64,000 bases of DNA from Limibacter armeniacum (GCF_036880985.1 NZ_JBAJNO010000009.1:2516501-2580500), one strand, 5' to 3'; numbered from the stretch's first letter, positions 1-9,207 are shown. Notes: generated from the letters alone by a model not told the origin. Numbers and translations are program-made.

Positions 1-672
1 ATATCGCAACCACACATCCCTGTCACCATCTTCTCCAACCAACCTGTTTGCTACATAATCAGGAGCAGCTTCTTTACCAAAAGAGATAGCAGCAACGTCC
101 TTTTGGCTATTAGCCTCTGTAACTGCTTCAAAAATTTGGCTGGCGATAAACTCTACAACTTCCTCACTAAATATACCTGTCATAGCCTGCCCAACCGCAG
201 AAGGGTCCCACCCTCCATAACCATTATGCGTATGTGTAGCCGAACAGTACACTTGGTCCTTATCAATACCAATCTCAGATAGTTTTTCATTCAATCGTTC
301 AACCACCGCAGGCGGAAATATCATCAAGTCCAATGTGACTAATACAGCTTTTGAAGTCCCTTGTTCCAGTACAAAAACTCGTGTATAAAGTGAGTCGTGC
401 ACTGATTCAAACTCACCTCTAATCCCATAGCCTGCCATAACATGTGGTTCAGAGGGAACAATATTCGCCTTTGCCCACCCTGCCTGCAGAGGAGCTTCGC
501 TAATCTTGTTAGGAAAGTCTGTCTCATTGATTGCTTGAAAAGTTGCTTGATATGCCTCTGACCCCTTAAAAGGTTCACGGTCGATTTTACCGATTACAGC
601 TACTGCAATCACCAATAGAAACAGTAGAAAAACCGATATCCATTTGAGGAACCTGATCAAAAAATTTTTCAT
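1..672 (-). CDS. Membrane-anchored neutral/alkaline ceramidase-like protein (N-terminal part, cut by window edge)
   Basis: The gene starts at the ATG at 672-670 and runs off the left edge, so only 224 N-terminal residues are visible. Residues about 5-27 form a hydrophobic anchor or uncleaved signal (FLIRFLKWISVFLLFLL). After it come the segments MAGYGIRGE, VLVTLDLMIF and CSATHTHNGYGG. The last matches the THTH metal-ligand region of neutral/alkaline non-lysosomal ceramidase N-terminal domains (PF04734-type), zinc amidohydrolases that cleave ceramide-like N-acyl bonds. In this family such bacterial proteins are often annotated only from the domain, and the natural substrate here is unknown. 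It is divergent from the TlpA/NosL pair. The C-terminal part cannot be judged. Confidence 0.75.
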   Translation of the reverse strand, partial: MKNFLIRFLKWISVFLLFLLVIAVAVIGKIDREPFKGSEAYQATFQAINETDFPNKISEAPLQAGWAKANIVPSEPHVMAGYGIRGEFESVHDSLYTRVFVLEQGTSKAVLVTLDLMIFPPAVVERLNEKLSEIGIDKDQVYCSATHTHNGYGGWDPSAVGQAMTGIFSEEVVEFIASQIFEAVTEANSQKDVAAISFGKEAAPDYVANRLVGEDGDRDVWLRY

Positions 673-866
673 TCGAGCGTACGTTCGTTGCTTATTTAGT
701 TTTGGTAGTGGTAAAAGAGGTTTATTTCTCTTTGACAAAGTTCTATTTTTTTATTTTTGAATCACAAATAATCTACTAAAAATTCAAATGAGTGTTAATA
801 AAGATTCGTTAACGCTCTCTCTTGAGTATTTATAGTTTTTTCATTTTATGTGACAATACCATATTT

Positions 867-874
867 TAAATTTG
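867..874 (+). promoter_or_regulatory. Bacteroidota-type -7 box (TAAATTTG)
   Basis: TAAATTTG matches the TAnnTTTG consensus of Bacteroidota primary-sigma promoters and lies 16 bases before the ATG at 891. A TTTATG about 17 bases upstream is a weak -33 match. It probably drives the TlpA/NosL pair from a very short leader. Confidence 0.5.
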
Positions 875-890
875 TGCCATAACGAATTGA

Positions 891-1427
891 ATGACAGCTA
901 AACTTACGGGAATGAATATGTCTTTAAAGAAACTTATCGTCACCTCTTTATATATCTCAGTTATAACTACCTTGTTATCATGTGGTGGTGCCAAAACACC
1001 AAAGCCAGGTGAAACTGCGCCAGATTTTTCACTCAGCAGTGTAGACGGGCAAACCTACTCCTTGTCAGGGCAAAAAGGCAAACTAACAATGGTTAATTTT
1101 TGGACTGATAACTGTGATATCTGTAAGAAAGAATTTCCAATGATTGAAAAGTACTACAAAGAGCTGGCTGGCGAAGATTTGGAAATACTCGCTGTATATA
1201 TTGGCGAATCCAAAACAGCTCCTGAAGAGTTCAAGCAAAATTTCGGAATTTCATTTCCAATCCTGACCGGTGGGCAAGAGGTTGCTTTCGGGCAATACAA
1301 TGTAAGGGCAACGCCTACCAATTTCCTGATCAACCCTGAAGGAAAGGTAATTCGCAAGATTGTAGGCTTTGTCGATAAGCAACAAATTGAGAACCTTCTG
1401 AAAAGTCTTAAAAGACACGATGGTTAA
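891..1427 (+). CDS. TlpA-like thioredoxin-fold lipoprotein
   Basis: This 178-residue protein has a lipoprotein signal ending in LLSC (Cys31), so it should be anchored in the periplasm or envelope. An AhpC/TSA-TlpA-type thioredoxin fold follows: APDFSL at the strand before the fold, the redox motif CDIC (Cys75, Cys78) after WTDN, and the cis-proline segment RATPTNFLI. Family members reduce or oxidise disulfides in exported proteins, often cytochromes or metal chaperones. ATG codons at 912 and 918 give a more usual short signal n-region and may be the true start. NosL begins 27 bases downstream, which suggests an operon and a role in keeping the cysteines of NosL or a copper protein reduced. 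The partner assignment is inference. Confidence 0.8.
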   Translation: MTAKLTGMNMSLKKLIVTSLYISVITTLLSCGGAKTPKPGETAPDFSLSSVDGQTYSLSGQKGKLTMVNFWTDNCDICKKEFPMIEKYYKELAGEDLEILAVYIGESKTAPEEFKQNFGISFPILTGGQEVAFGQYNVRATPTNFLINPEGKVIRKIVGFVDKQQIENLLKSLKRHDG

Positions 1428-1454
1428 CATCTTCACAGTCTAAATTCAAATTCA

Positions 1455-1937
1455 ATGAGATATTTATTAGGGGCATTAACAGTACTTATGTTATGCATCA
1501 CAGGATGTAATACCAAAACATCCGACCAAGGCAACACAGAAACCGAAACTACCTCACAGGTGAACTATGACTGTGCTTTTTGTGGGATGCCTTCTCAAGA
1601 GTACCCAAAATGGAATGCCAACACAACCTCACAGGATGGTACTGAGAAACACTATTGCAGTAGCAGATGCCTGTTTGTAGCAATTACAGAGACCAAAGAA
1701 ATGGCTGAAAGTCTGAAAACTGTCAATGTTACGGACTACTATACACTTAAGAAAACGGATGGTAAAAGTGCCTACTATGTTTCAGGAAGTGATATTACAG
1801 GTCCTATGGGGAAAGGTTTTGTTGCTTTCTCATCCAAAGAAGCTGCTGATGAGTTTTCCAAAGACCATAACGGAAAACAAGTTCTGACATTTGAAGAGAT
1901 TGATCTAGAAGCTGTAAAAGCTTCTATTGAAGACTAA
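1455..1937 (+). CDS. NosL family copper-binding lipoprotein
   Basis: This 160-residue protein has a lipobox ending CITGC (Cys18). The mature part carries CAFCGM (Cys40, Cys43, Met45), HYCSSRC (Cys68, Cys72) and the C-terminal GPMGKGFVAFSSKEAADEF segment typical of the NosL family. NosL proteins bind Cu(I) and are best known for supplying copper to nitrous-oxide reductase, but many Bacteroidota carry solo NosL homologues. No nosZ, nosD, nosF or nosY lies nearby, so here it may serve general envelope copper handling. It is probably cotranscribed with the TlpA-like gene and ends at the hairpin at 1951-1980. Confidence 0.85.
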   Translation: MRYLLGALTVLMLCITGCNTKTSDQGNTETETTSQVNYDCAFCGMPSQEYPKWNANTTSQDGTEKHYCSSRCLFVAITETKEMAESLKTVNVTDYYTLKKTDGKSAYYVSGSDITGPMGKGFVAFSSKEAADEFSKDHNGKQVLTFEEIDLEAVKASIED

Positions 1938-1950
1938 TAATACATAAAAC

Positions 1951-1980
1951 AAAAGCGGAGCCTAAAGGCTCCGCTTTTTT
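1951..1980 (+). terminator. Rho-independent terminator after nosL-like gene
   Basis: AAAAGCGGAGCC, loop TAAA, GGCTCCGCTTTTTT: a perfect 12-base stem followed by a T run, 14 bases after the NosL stop codon. Confidence 0.9.
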
Positions 1981-2153
1981 GTAGTTCATTTTCATATTTA
2001 CGGCAGAAACATAATGCTTAGCTATGTTCTACTTAAGATTAATCTTCATTTACAATACAAATGTAATCAAAACACTTAAAAGTAAAAGTTTTTTGTACTT
2101 TAAAATTTATTGATTGTAATCATCAATGAAAGTTGATCCAACTCGTAAAAACA

Positions 2154-3374
2154 TTAACGAGCACTTACCTTAATTATAAACGCATCAGGAAATCCCATCT
2201 TCCTCACTTTTTGCATCAAGGCACTCGCTTCTTGTTTATCAAAGGTTTTCCCAACCAAATACTGATACTTATAAGACGTCTTTGATGACGGGTTTTCAAC
2301 CACTCTTACAGGCGTTCCTAACTTAACAAACTCTCTTTTTTTAGTGCTAATCTTTTTGGTCGCTGACATGATCTGCACACAATAATGAGGGTAAGAATAA
2401 TCAGGCTCTGGATAGTCATTACCTCCCTCATCCTGATAAATTGGGACAATAAATGCATCCTTAACCCCCTTATGTTTCACTTCCTTAAGCAGCTCCTTAG
2501 CATAACGCATTTCATATTCCCTGCCAACCATGTACCTGAATCGGTTTGGGGCTGTCTCCACGATATCTTTCATCAAGTCTATACGCATATCTAGCTTTTC
2601 GAGCGTTGTGCTTGCCGTATCTACCTCTTTGTCAGATGCTAGAACTTGTACCTTATAGTAAGGTCGTCTTGGCTCTGGTTCCAACGATGGGTGTTTCATA
2701 ATAACTCCTCGCAATGCCCTAAAAATAGCTGAAGCTACCAATGCTTGCCCATTATCAGAATTCAGGAATTTTTCTTCAGAAGGATTACTCATAAATCCGC
2801 ATTCCACCAAGACACCAGGCATATCAGTATATTGTAAAACCTGTAAATTATGTCCTCTGTCATTATGATCCTTCACACCTCGGCTGGTACGTCTCGCCCT
2901 ATTCTGAAATTCACTTTCAATTTGCTGAGCTAGCTTATAAGAAGTTTTAAACTGCCTGCTTTGAATATGAGATTGGGTACCGTGATAACTCTTTACGGGC
3001 AAAGAATTACAATGAATACTTATAAAGTAATCTCCATTACTGCTATTGGCAATATCAACACGTTCGTCCAATGACAATGTGCTATCATCTTTACGGGTAT
3101 AAACGACTTTGACATTTTTCATTAGAGTCTCAAGATAGCCTCCAAGCTTTAATGCTATCTCAAGGTTAAGGTTTTTTTCATGCTTCCTGTCAGATGAGCC
3201 CTTTTCTTTACCCACATCTTTTCCTCCATGTCCTGGATCTATCACAACCGTTACAGGAACGGGAGCCTTGAATATTTTAGGCTTTTTTTCCTTGCCGGAC
3301 TGTCCATATCCTAGGCTTAGTATTAAGCATAAAAAAACTACTATAATTGGTCTTAGCATATCCTCAACACACAT
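2154..3374 (-). CDS. N-acetylmuramoyl-L-alanine amidase (Amidase_3) with two SPOR-like repeats
   Basis: This 406-residue exported peptidoglycan hydrolase cuts the bond between N-acetylmuramic acid and L-alanine of the stem peptide. A signal peptide precedes the catalytic domain; the second ATG at 3359 gives the tidier signal. Zinc ligands and catalytic residues are visible: His49 in DPGHGG, Glu66 in HEKN, His121 in SIHCNS and Glu191 in LVECGFMSNPSE. The C-terminal half has two related segments starting YYKVQVLAS and HYCVQIMSA, which look like SPOR-type septal peptidoglycan-binding repeats. That architecture suggests action at the division septum. It has its own well-formed promoter at 3457-3486 and no obvious operon partner. 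Confidence 0.88.
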   Translation of the reverse strand: MCVEDMLRPIIVVFLCLILSLGYGQSGKEKKPKIFKAPVPVTVVIDPGHGGKDVGKEKGSSDRKHEKNLNLEIALKLGGYLETLMKNVKVVYTRKDDSTLSLDERVDIANSSNGDYFISIHCNSLPVKSYHGTQSHIQSRQFKTSYKLAQQIESEFQNRARRTSRGVKDHNDRGHNLQVLQYTDMPGVLVECGFMSNPSEEKFLNSDNGQALVASAIFRALRGVIMKHPSLEPEPRRPYYKVQVLASDKEVDTASTTLEKLDMRIDLMKDIVETAPNRFRYMVGREYEMRYAKELLKEVKHKGVKDAFIVPIYQDEGGNDYPEPDYSYPHYCVQIMSATKKISTKKREFVKLGTPVRVVENPSSKTSYKYQYLVGKTFDKQEASALMQKVRKMGFPDAFIIKVSAR

Positions 3375-3732
3375 TTTGTTAATTGGTATAGGCTTTACTA
3401 TACAAAAAAGCTGCTAGAAGCAGTAAAAACAAGTCAGATTCTCATTGGTCATTGCACAAAAATAAAAATTTTGATAGGCCTTCAAAGAATGTGACTTCAT
3501 GGCGGGTTTTATCCACTTCAATCACTGAATAGGATGATAACTTTTTTGAATAAAATAATTTTAAGAAATAATTATGAAAAAATTCACGAAATTTGGCGTG
3601 CCCAATTGGCTCAATCAACTGAAAATCAGTTCATGAATTATTAGAGAGGTAGTTATAGCTTATTCATGCCTTTCTTTGGTGGAAGCAAGAGGGTTGGCTT
3701 CTTAAAAATAACAGCAGAAACTTTTTAGATCT
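3375..3732. other. Gene-poor divergent spacer between the amidase and tatC
   Basis: About 360 AT-rich bases between divergent genes. It holds the amidase promoter. Two 20-codon plus-strand frames (from ATG 3573 and ATG 3667) are too short and featureless to call. No tatA or tatB is present here. Confidence 0.6.
3457..3486 (-). promoter_or_regulatory. Bacteroidota-type promoter of the amidase gene
   Basis: Read on the minus strand, TTTG (3486-3483), an 18-base spacer, then TATTTTTG (3464-3457). This fits the TTTG-N19-TAnnTTTG consensus closely and points to the amidase ATG at 3374. Confidence 0.65.
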
Positions 3733-4563
3733 ATGTCAGAAAAGAAGGATATGTCATTCCTAAACCATCTTGAAGAACTGAGATGGCATATATTAAGAGG
3801 AGTAGCGTCAGTACTTGTGTTTTCAATCGCTGCCTTTGTATCAAAATCGTTCGTGTTTAATATAATCATTTTGGGGCCTTCCAAAACTGATTTCATTACC
3901 TACAAATTGCTTTGCCGCCTGTCTGCATGGCTACATTCGGATGCTCTCTGCATTCAGCAACTTCCTTTTACGATACAGAACCGTACCATGACAGGACAGT
4001 TTGCGATGCACATTATGTCATCAGTCGTCATTGGGTTGGTTTTCGCATTTCCTTATATGTTTTGGGAAATCTGGCGCTTTGTAAAGCCTGGACTCTACAA
4101 GCATGAACAAAGTGCCACAACTGGTGCAACCTTCTTTGTAACTTTGCTGTTTATGGCTGGCGTATTATTCAGTTACTATATTGTCTCACCTTTGGCGGTT
4201 AATTTTTTAGCCAACTACCAAATTGACCCTAGTATCCTGAATGAAATTGACCTGTCTTCATATATCTCAACCATCGCAATGATTGTGCTATCAGGTGGTG
4301 TGATGTTCCAGCTTCCTATCGTAGTATATTTCTTTGCCAGAGCTGGTTTGGTGACCCCGCAAAACATGCGTGAATATCGTAAGCATGCGATTGTGGTTAT
4401 CCTAATCATTTCAGCGATTATCACACCTCCAGACCCAATGACTCAGTTACTGATCAGTTTCCCTATCATTATGCTTTATGAAATGAGTATCTTGATTGCA
4501 GGTAGAGTACAGAAGAAACTTGCTAAGGAAGCGGAGATGATCTTGGGCAAATCATTCGATTAA
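3733..4563 (+). CDS. tatC: Sec-independent protein translocase TatC
   Basis: This 276-residue multi-pass membrane protein is the substrate-receptor core of the twin-arginine translocase, which exports folded proteins. The diagnostic N-terminal MSFLNHLEELRWHILRG is present, followed by six hydrophobic segments, FPYMFWEIWRFVKPGLYKHE in the first conserved loop, and ITPPDPMTQLLISFPIIMLYE near the end. Length is slightly above the usual 240-260 residues. The ATG at 3733 is preferred because the conserved motif begins ten residues later. tatA/B must be encoded elsewhere. It ends at a bidirectional terminator shared with the convergent cyclophilin gene. Confidence 0.95.
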   Translation: MSEKKDMSFLNHLEELRWHILRGVASVLVFSIAAFVSKSFVFNIIILGPSKTDFITYKLLCRLSAWLHSDALCIQQLPFTIQNRTMTGQFAMHIMSSVVIGLVFAFPYMFWEIWRFVKPGLYKHEQSATTGATFFVTLLFMAGVLFSYYIVSPLAVNFLANYQIDPSILNEIDLSSYISTIAMIVLSGGVMFQLPIVVYFFARAGLVTPQNMREYRKHAIVVILIISAIITPPDPMTQLLISFPIIMLYEMSILIAGRVQKKLAKEAEMILGKSFD

Positions 4564-4584
4564 AACATAATATCATTTATATAC

Positions 4585-4620
4585 AAAAGGCTGACGGTAA
4601 TATTAACTGTCAGCCTTTTT
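4585..4620. terminator. Bidirectional terminator between tatC and the cyclophilin gene
   Basis: AAAAGGCTGAC with a short AT loop pairs to GTCAGCCTTTTT. T runs lie on both strands, between convergent stop codons at 4563 and 4645. Confidence 0.85.
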
Positions 4621-4644
4621 TCTTGAATAAGTAGAGGTGATTGA

Positions 4645-5085
4645 CTACTCTTCAATAATCTCTACTTTGATGATTTTGTCACCCGCTCTGATATCATCCA
4701 CAAGGTCTACATTCTCCACTACCTTTCCGAAACAAGTGTGACGTCTGTCAAGATGTTGTGTGTTTTTGCGGTTATGGCAGATGAAAAACTGAGAACCTCC
4801 TGTGTTTGGAGAACCTGTATGAGCCATAGATAATACTCCACGATCATGGTACTGGTTTTCACCATTCAGTTCACAGTCAATTGTATAACCTGGTCCACCT
4901 CTACCATCACCATTTGGACATCCACCCTGAATAACGAAATCAGGAATTACTCTGTGGAATGTCAGTCCATCATAAAACCCAGACTCTGATAGTTTCACGA
5001 AATTCTCAACTGTTTTAGGTGCATCATTTTCGTAAAACTCTACTGTCATGACCCCTTTGTCTGTATGGATCTTCGCTTTTTTCAT
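4645..5085 (-). CDS. Cyclophilin-type peptidyl-prolyl cis-trans isomerase
   Basis: This 146-residue single-domain cyclophilin has no signal peptide, so it is probably cytoplasmic. It speeds cis-trans isomerisation at proline bonds. Recognisable segments are [13 protein letters not shown] (with the catalytic Arg), [30 protein letters not shown] and the [14 protein letters not shown] loop. It matches the short bacterial PpiB type in length. It follows the giant sensor gene by 23 bases on the same strand and may be cotranscribed with it; a functional link is not shown. Confidence 0.93.
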   Translation of the reverse strand: MKKAKIHTDKGVMTVEFYENDAPKTVENFVKLSESGFYDGLTFHRVIPDFVIQGGCPNGDGRGGPGYTIDCELNGENQYHDRGVLSMAHTGSPNTGGSQFFICHNRKNTQHLDRRHTCFGKVVENVDLVDDIRAGDKIIKVEIIEE

Positions 5086-5108
5086 CGTGTGTTACAGTTA
5101 ATTGTTTC

Positions 5109-8100
5109 TTAATTCAAATTGCGCTTACGCTGTGGACGCAAGTTGGTGATATCAGTTAAGTATCCTTCTATCTCCTGCTTTCCATCCAACCCCGTAATCA
5201 CTTTCCCTTTTTCCAGAATAAGTCTGGTTTGACCATTCTTATCCGTAATTGGATACTTTACAGTATAATTTGTTCTATGTTCTAACGCCTTTTCAATCTC
5301 TTTTAGCGCCATTGCATAACTGCTTTGTCCTGTAGCAGGAATAAGGTCCTTCAACTTCAGTTCTGCATGGTTAAAGTCAGCTACATTATACCCCGTCAAT
5401 TCCTCAATATTTCCAGCTATAATGGTTTGTACCTGTACATCCGTTGTGCTTCTCAAACAAACAACACCTGGCAAATGTGACAACCAAATGGGCAATTCCT
5501 CTGATTGTTTTATATCATAAGGTTGACTAGCCAAACTCGCTAACTGCTCCTCTTTTTTGTTTAAAGATTTTTGGAGCTGCAAGATAACACTTTCATCACT
5601 ATATGTAGTGGCGGCTGTCAACAACCCGTTCCATGTAATTTGCTCATCATCTTTCTCCGTCACCCGACCATTCCATGTTACCATTATAAATCCCCCCCCT
5701 ACAGCAGCCTTCATCAGTCCACTCCATACAACACTTTCTCCTTTTTCTAGCTCACTAATCAGTTTTGAAAAGTCCTCTTGTGACTCAAACTGGATAGGGG
5801 AGTCTTCTTGCCTAAATATTCCTGTCAGTTTTTGAGGTGTTTCGCCCAGTAAATTGGCTACATATCCAGACAGGTAACTAAAGCCATATTCATTCTGCAA
5901 ACGTTTGTAATGGAACTCACTGATCACCCCTGGCACATTGGCCAACATACGTTCAAATATGATTTCCTTATTTCTGAAAGAAACCTCAATTTGTTTATAT
6001 TCTGTCACGTCCATACCAATGGAACAGATACTGTAGACCTTTCCTTTTCTATTGAACAGCGGAAATTTTGTAAAGGAATAAATTTTACCTGAACGCCCTC
6101 GATATTCAAAATGTGAAGCTTGCCTAGATTCTAACACCTGTTTATCTGAAGCCCAAATATCCTGTGCCATTTGCTCAGGAAATAACTCTGAATCTATCTT
6201 CCCTATTATTTCATAGTTTTCCTTTCCTACTGCCTGACAGAACGTATAATCTGCCATAATATATTTTCCGTGTGTGTCTTTGAGGTAGACCTCTGCCTTA
6301 TAATTATCAAGGATGGATTGTAACTGTTTCTGTGACTGTTCCGCATCTAGCTGTTTCTGCTTTATCTCTGTGATATCTTTGGTGACAATGGCAATCCCTA
6401 AGGTTTCATGCTCTTCAGTGATAATTGGAGTAAAATTATATTCATAGTGCTTGAAGTTACCTCGATGATCCTTATTACTGATTGTTTCTGTATGTCTGCC
6501 TCCTGCAAGTACCCGATTCAATATTTTCCTAAAGTGTTCATGATCTGTTTCAGGCAACAATTGCCATAATGTAGAAATTCCCTCCTTGATCTGTACACCC
6601 AATGTTTTATAATGCTTTTTCTGTGGAGCATTTGCCATAATGATTTTGAAATCCTTGTTGACTCCTAAAATCATATCTGCAGTATTGTCCATCAAGGCAT
6701 TAAATTGAGCTTCCCGCCCCCTTAAGACCTGCTGGTTTTTCTCCAATAACTTTTTAGCAGAAATATCACTTATAGCTCCTGCAAAACGGACAGGCAAGCC
6801 ATATTCATTTCTTTGAGTTGTTCCTACCGCCCTAAACCAATTGTACGAACCATTTTTCATCCTTAACCTCACTTCCATATCGAGCATCACCTTACCTGCT
6901 GTATCTCCAAGGTGCTTCATCATCATCTCAACTATCTGCTCTCTGTCGTCTGGGTGTATATTCTCCTTTAAGCTTCTGAACTCGTGGGCAAACTCATTAT
7001 CATTATAACCTAATAGCGTCTTGAACTTTGGAGACCACCAAAACTTTGTGTCATCCGTTATCACACCATCCTGCGGAAGTACTGTATCCCACAGGCCTTC
7101 TGTTGTTCCCTCTAATGCTAGGTTAAATCGCTCCAATGCATTATTCAGTTCTTCCGTTCTATTTTGTACTTCTATTTCCAAGTCAGATTTGAGTACCTGC
7201 AACTCTTGTTGTTTCCGATCCATCTCCTCCTGTGTAGCCGCCAACTCTTCCATATTTTGGCGCATTTCTTCTTCCTGTGCCCTCATTCTTTCACTTTGAA
7301 GCTGACTTTCCTCCAACAATAACTTGGTTCTTTCAGCTGTCCGAACGGCTCTGAGCGTTGAGGTGATACTTTCACTAAGCCTTTCGACAAACGCTATTTC
7401 ATGCTCTTCAAAATCCTTGAATGAAGCCAGTTCTATTACTCCCTCCGAAGACTCATTCATCCTTAGTGGAACAATCAGAATACTTTTGGGTGTTGCCTCT
7501 CCAAGTCCCGATGTAATCTCCGTATAGCCATCAGGGACATTGTTCATATAAATAGTTTCTCCTGTAATAAAGACTTGCCCAATGAGTCCTTCACCATAGC
7601 CACTTTCCAAAAACACCTGTTTGTTCAACACCCTTCTTTTGTTGTAAGCGTATGCTGCCATCAACTCTAGGTACTGGCTCTCTTCTTTTGTTTCATTCAG
7701 GATGTAAATGGCTCCTTGGTTTGCCTCAACAAACTCTACCAATTCAGAAATAAGATGTTCACTAAGTGACTTCGTTCCTGTATTATAGTCACGTAAAATC
7801 TCACCAAAATGGGCTACTCCTTTGGTTGACCAATTCCTTTTCTCATCCTCTTTTGCTATTGCCTGTAACTTATCCCTCATCTGAATAAGTGCATTCCCCA
7901 ACACATCCGTCTCACTTGCTGGATGAAAGTCCATCACAAACTCTCCATTTCCGATACGGGCAGCAAACTCACTGGCACTCTTCAGGTTTTCTTTCACCTG
8001 ATTACCTGCCACAATTACATCATTCAACTCATCCTTAGTATATGAAATATCTACTTCAGAGATGTTACCTGTTGCCAATACCTGCAACAGCTCCACTGGT

Positions 8101-8882
8101 TTTCGGATAGAAAGCCCAAGAATACGGATAACTACTAGAGTGGAAGCAATCGCCATTATGGCAAACAGAATGGTTATAAGTCCAATAGTTGAGTTGGCTT
8201 TTGCAATATCAACATGAATATGAGAGATATCTTCTTCCAATGCATTGGACTGTGTCTTACTTAGAGGCTGAAGCAGTTCTTGAATCTCTATCTTCAGAGG
8301 TCGTAATGTATTGACAATCGACTCCTCAATATATTTTCTTGTCTCTTCCTGCCCACGCATTGATTCAGTCAGAAATCCATTTTGGGCAGTTGCCGTAATG
8401 TCTCCTGACTCTGCTTGATTATATCTCTGTTCAAAATAAAGCTCCAAGTCATCTTGTGCATGCTTATACTCTTTCAAAAGCACTCCCAAAGCATCAATGC
8501 TTCTCCGTTCTTCCGGTGTTAGCATTACCGCTAACTGCTCCAATTTTTTTAGACTTGTAAACACCGTCAAATCCCAAAGTGCGTTCCGTTCATCTTTCAA
8601 CTCTCCTGAATGGGTCAAAAAATATCCTCGCATGACAGAAGACGACTGCTCTATTCCAGCAGATATCCGTGAAATCTCATAGGTTATCGGGTTACTGATA
8701 TTTACGACCCGTTCACCTATTTTTTTCACTTCACTGTTTTGGATTAGAACCAACCCCGTAAAGGATCCGAGAATAATCAAGAAGAACAAAGTAAGCAGGA
8801 CTGTACGCCCCATAATGGTCTCGAGACTTACATATTTTCCTAGCTTTTTGAGCAAATTGGAGGTGTTATCCTTTCTCAGCAT
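5109..8882 (-). CDS. Membrane sensor with HAMP, GAF and multiple PAS domains, no recognisable output domain
   Basis: A protein of 1257 residues from the ATG at 8882 (an in-frame TTG lies at 8891). Approximate layout: transmembrane segment 26-48; extracytoplasmic helical sensor 49-230, similar in build to CHASE3/four-helix sensors; second transmembrane segment 231-256; HAMP 257-340; GAF 370-515; a Glu/Gln-rich coiled coil 515-595; then about five PAS units (near 600-735, 745-870, 880-995, 1000-1125 and 1150-1250). The WFRAVGTTQRNEYGLPVRFAG and AGAISDI segments are typical PAS/PAC endings. I find no HisKA H-box, no HATPase N/G boxes, no GGDEF/EAL, no receiver and no MCP hairpin; it ends a few residues after the last PAS (TDITNLRPQRKRNLN). 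It must signal through partner proteins. The cyclophilin gene follows at 23 bases. Confidence 0.8.
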   Translation of the reverse strand: MLRKDNTSNLLKKLGKYVSLETIMGRTVLLTLFFLIILGSFTGLVLIQNSEVKKIGERVVNISNPITYEISRISAGIEQSSSVMRGYFLTHSGELKDERNALWDLTVFTSLKKLEQLAVMLTPEERRSIDALGVLLKEYKHAQDDLELYFEQRYNQAESGDITATAQNGFLTESMRGQEETRKYIEESIVNTLRPLKIEIQELLQPLSKTQSNALEEDISHIHVDIAKANSTIGLITILFAIMAIASTLVVIRILGLSIRKPVELLQVLATGNISEVDISYTKDELNDVIVAGNQVKENLKSASEFAARIGNGEFVMDFHPASETDVLGNALIQMRDKLQAIAKEDEKRNWSTKGVAHFGEILRDYNTGTKSLSEHLISELVEFVEANQGAIYILNETKEESQYLELMAAYAYNKRRVLNKQVFLESGYGEGLIGQVFITGETIYMNNVPDGYTEITSGLGEATPKSILIVPLRMNESSEGVIELASFKDFEEHEIAFVERLSESITSTLRAVRTAERTKLLLEESQLQSERMRAQEEEMRQNMEELAATQEEMDRKQQELQVLKSDLEIEVQNRTEELNNALERFNLALEGTTEGLWDTVLPQDGVITDDTKFWWSPKFKTLLGYNDNEFAHEFRSLKENIHPDDREQIVEMMMKHLGDTAGKVMLDMEVRLRMKNGSYNWFRAVGTTQRNEYGLPVRFAGAISDISAKKLLEKNQQVLRGREAQFNALMDNTADMILGVNKDFKIIMANAPQKKHYKTLGVQIKEGISTLWQLLPETDHEHFRKILNRVLAGGRHTETISNKDHRGNFKHYEYNFTPIITEEHETLGIAIVTKDITEIKQKQLDAEQSQKQLQSILDNYKAEVYLKDTHGKYIMADYTFCQAVGKENYEIIGKIDSELFPEQMAQDIWASDKQVLESRQASHFEYRGRSGKIYSFTKFPLFNRKGKVYSICSIGMDVTEYKQIEVSFRNKEIIFERMLANVPGVISEFHYKRLQNEYGFSYLSGYVANLLGETPQKLTGIFRQEDSPIQFESQEDFSKLISELEKGESVVWSGLMKAAVGGGFIMVTWNGRVTEKDDEQITWNGLLTAATTYSDESVILQLQKSLNKKEEQLASLASQPYDIKQSEELPIWLSHLPGVVCLRSTTDVQVQTIIAGNIEELTGYNVADFNHAELKLKDLIPATGQSSYAMALKEIEKALEHRTNYTVKYPITDKNGQTRLILEKGKVITGLDGKQEIEGYLTDITNLRPQRKRNLN

Positions 8883-8948
8883 TGTTAACAATGTCAGTTT
8901 AATGTCTGGATAGAGAAATGTGTAACCAAAATGGTACTTTTCAGATAG

Positions 8949-8970
8949 GTAGGGGAATCAGTAGGGGAAT
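8949..8970. repeat. Tandem 10-base direct repeat
   Basis: GTAGGGGAAT occurs at 8949-8958 and again at 8961-8970, about 70-90 bases upstream of the sensor ATG. The G-run stands out in an AT-rich spacer. Regulatory meaning is a guess. Confidence 0.4.
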
Positions 8971-9160
8971 AGTATCAGTTCATACTCATTGATTCCATTG
9001 GTTATCAGTATCAGGGTTACTAATTGGTTATTTCAGCTGCTTTATTCGCAAAATCCAAAGGAAAAGGTATTCACAAATAAAGCCTTTGTAAATATAAATT
9101 AAGAAATAAGTCTGAACTCTACTAACCCTCAACAAGACATAATGCTAGAAAAATTAAGTA

Positions 9161-9207
9161 CAAAAAAAGAGTTTACTGACTGATCAACTCCAGCCAATAA
9201 ACTCTTT
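9161..9207 (-). terminator. Terminator after thymidine kinase
   Basis: On the minus strand AAAGAGTTTA pairs with TAAACTCTTT across a loop of about 22 bases, followed by a run of seven T, 30 bases after the tdk stop codon. Confidence 0.75.

Noticed and set aside
3573-3729. Two 20-codon frames before tatC considered as tatA
   Set aside because: Neither has a TatA transmembrane or amphipathic helix; too short.
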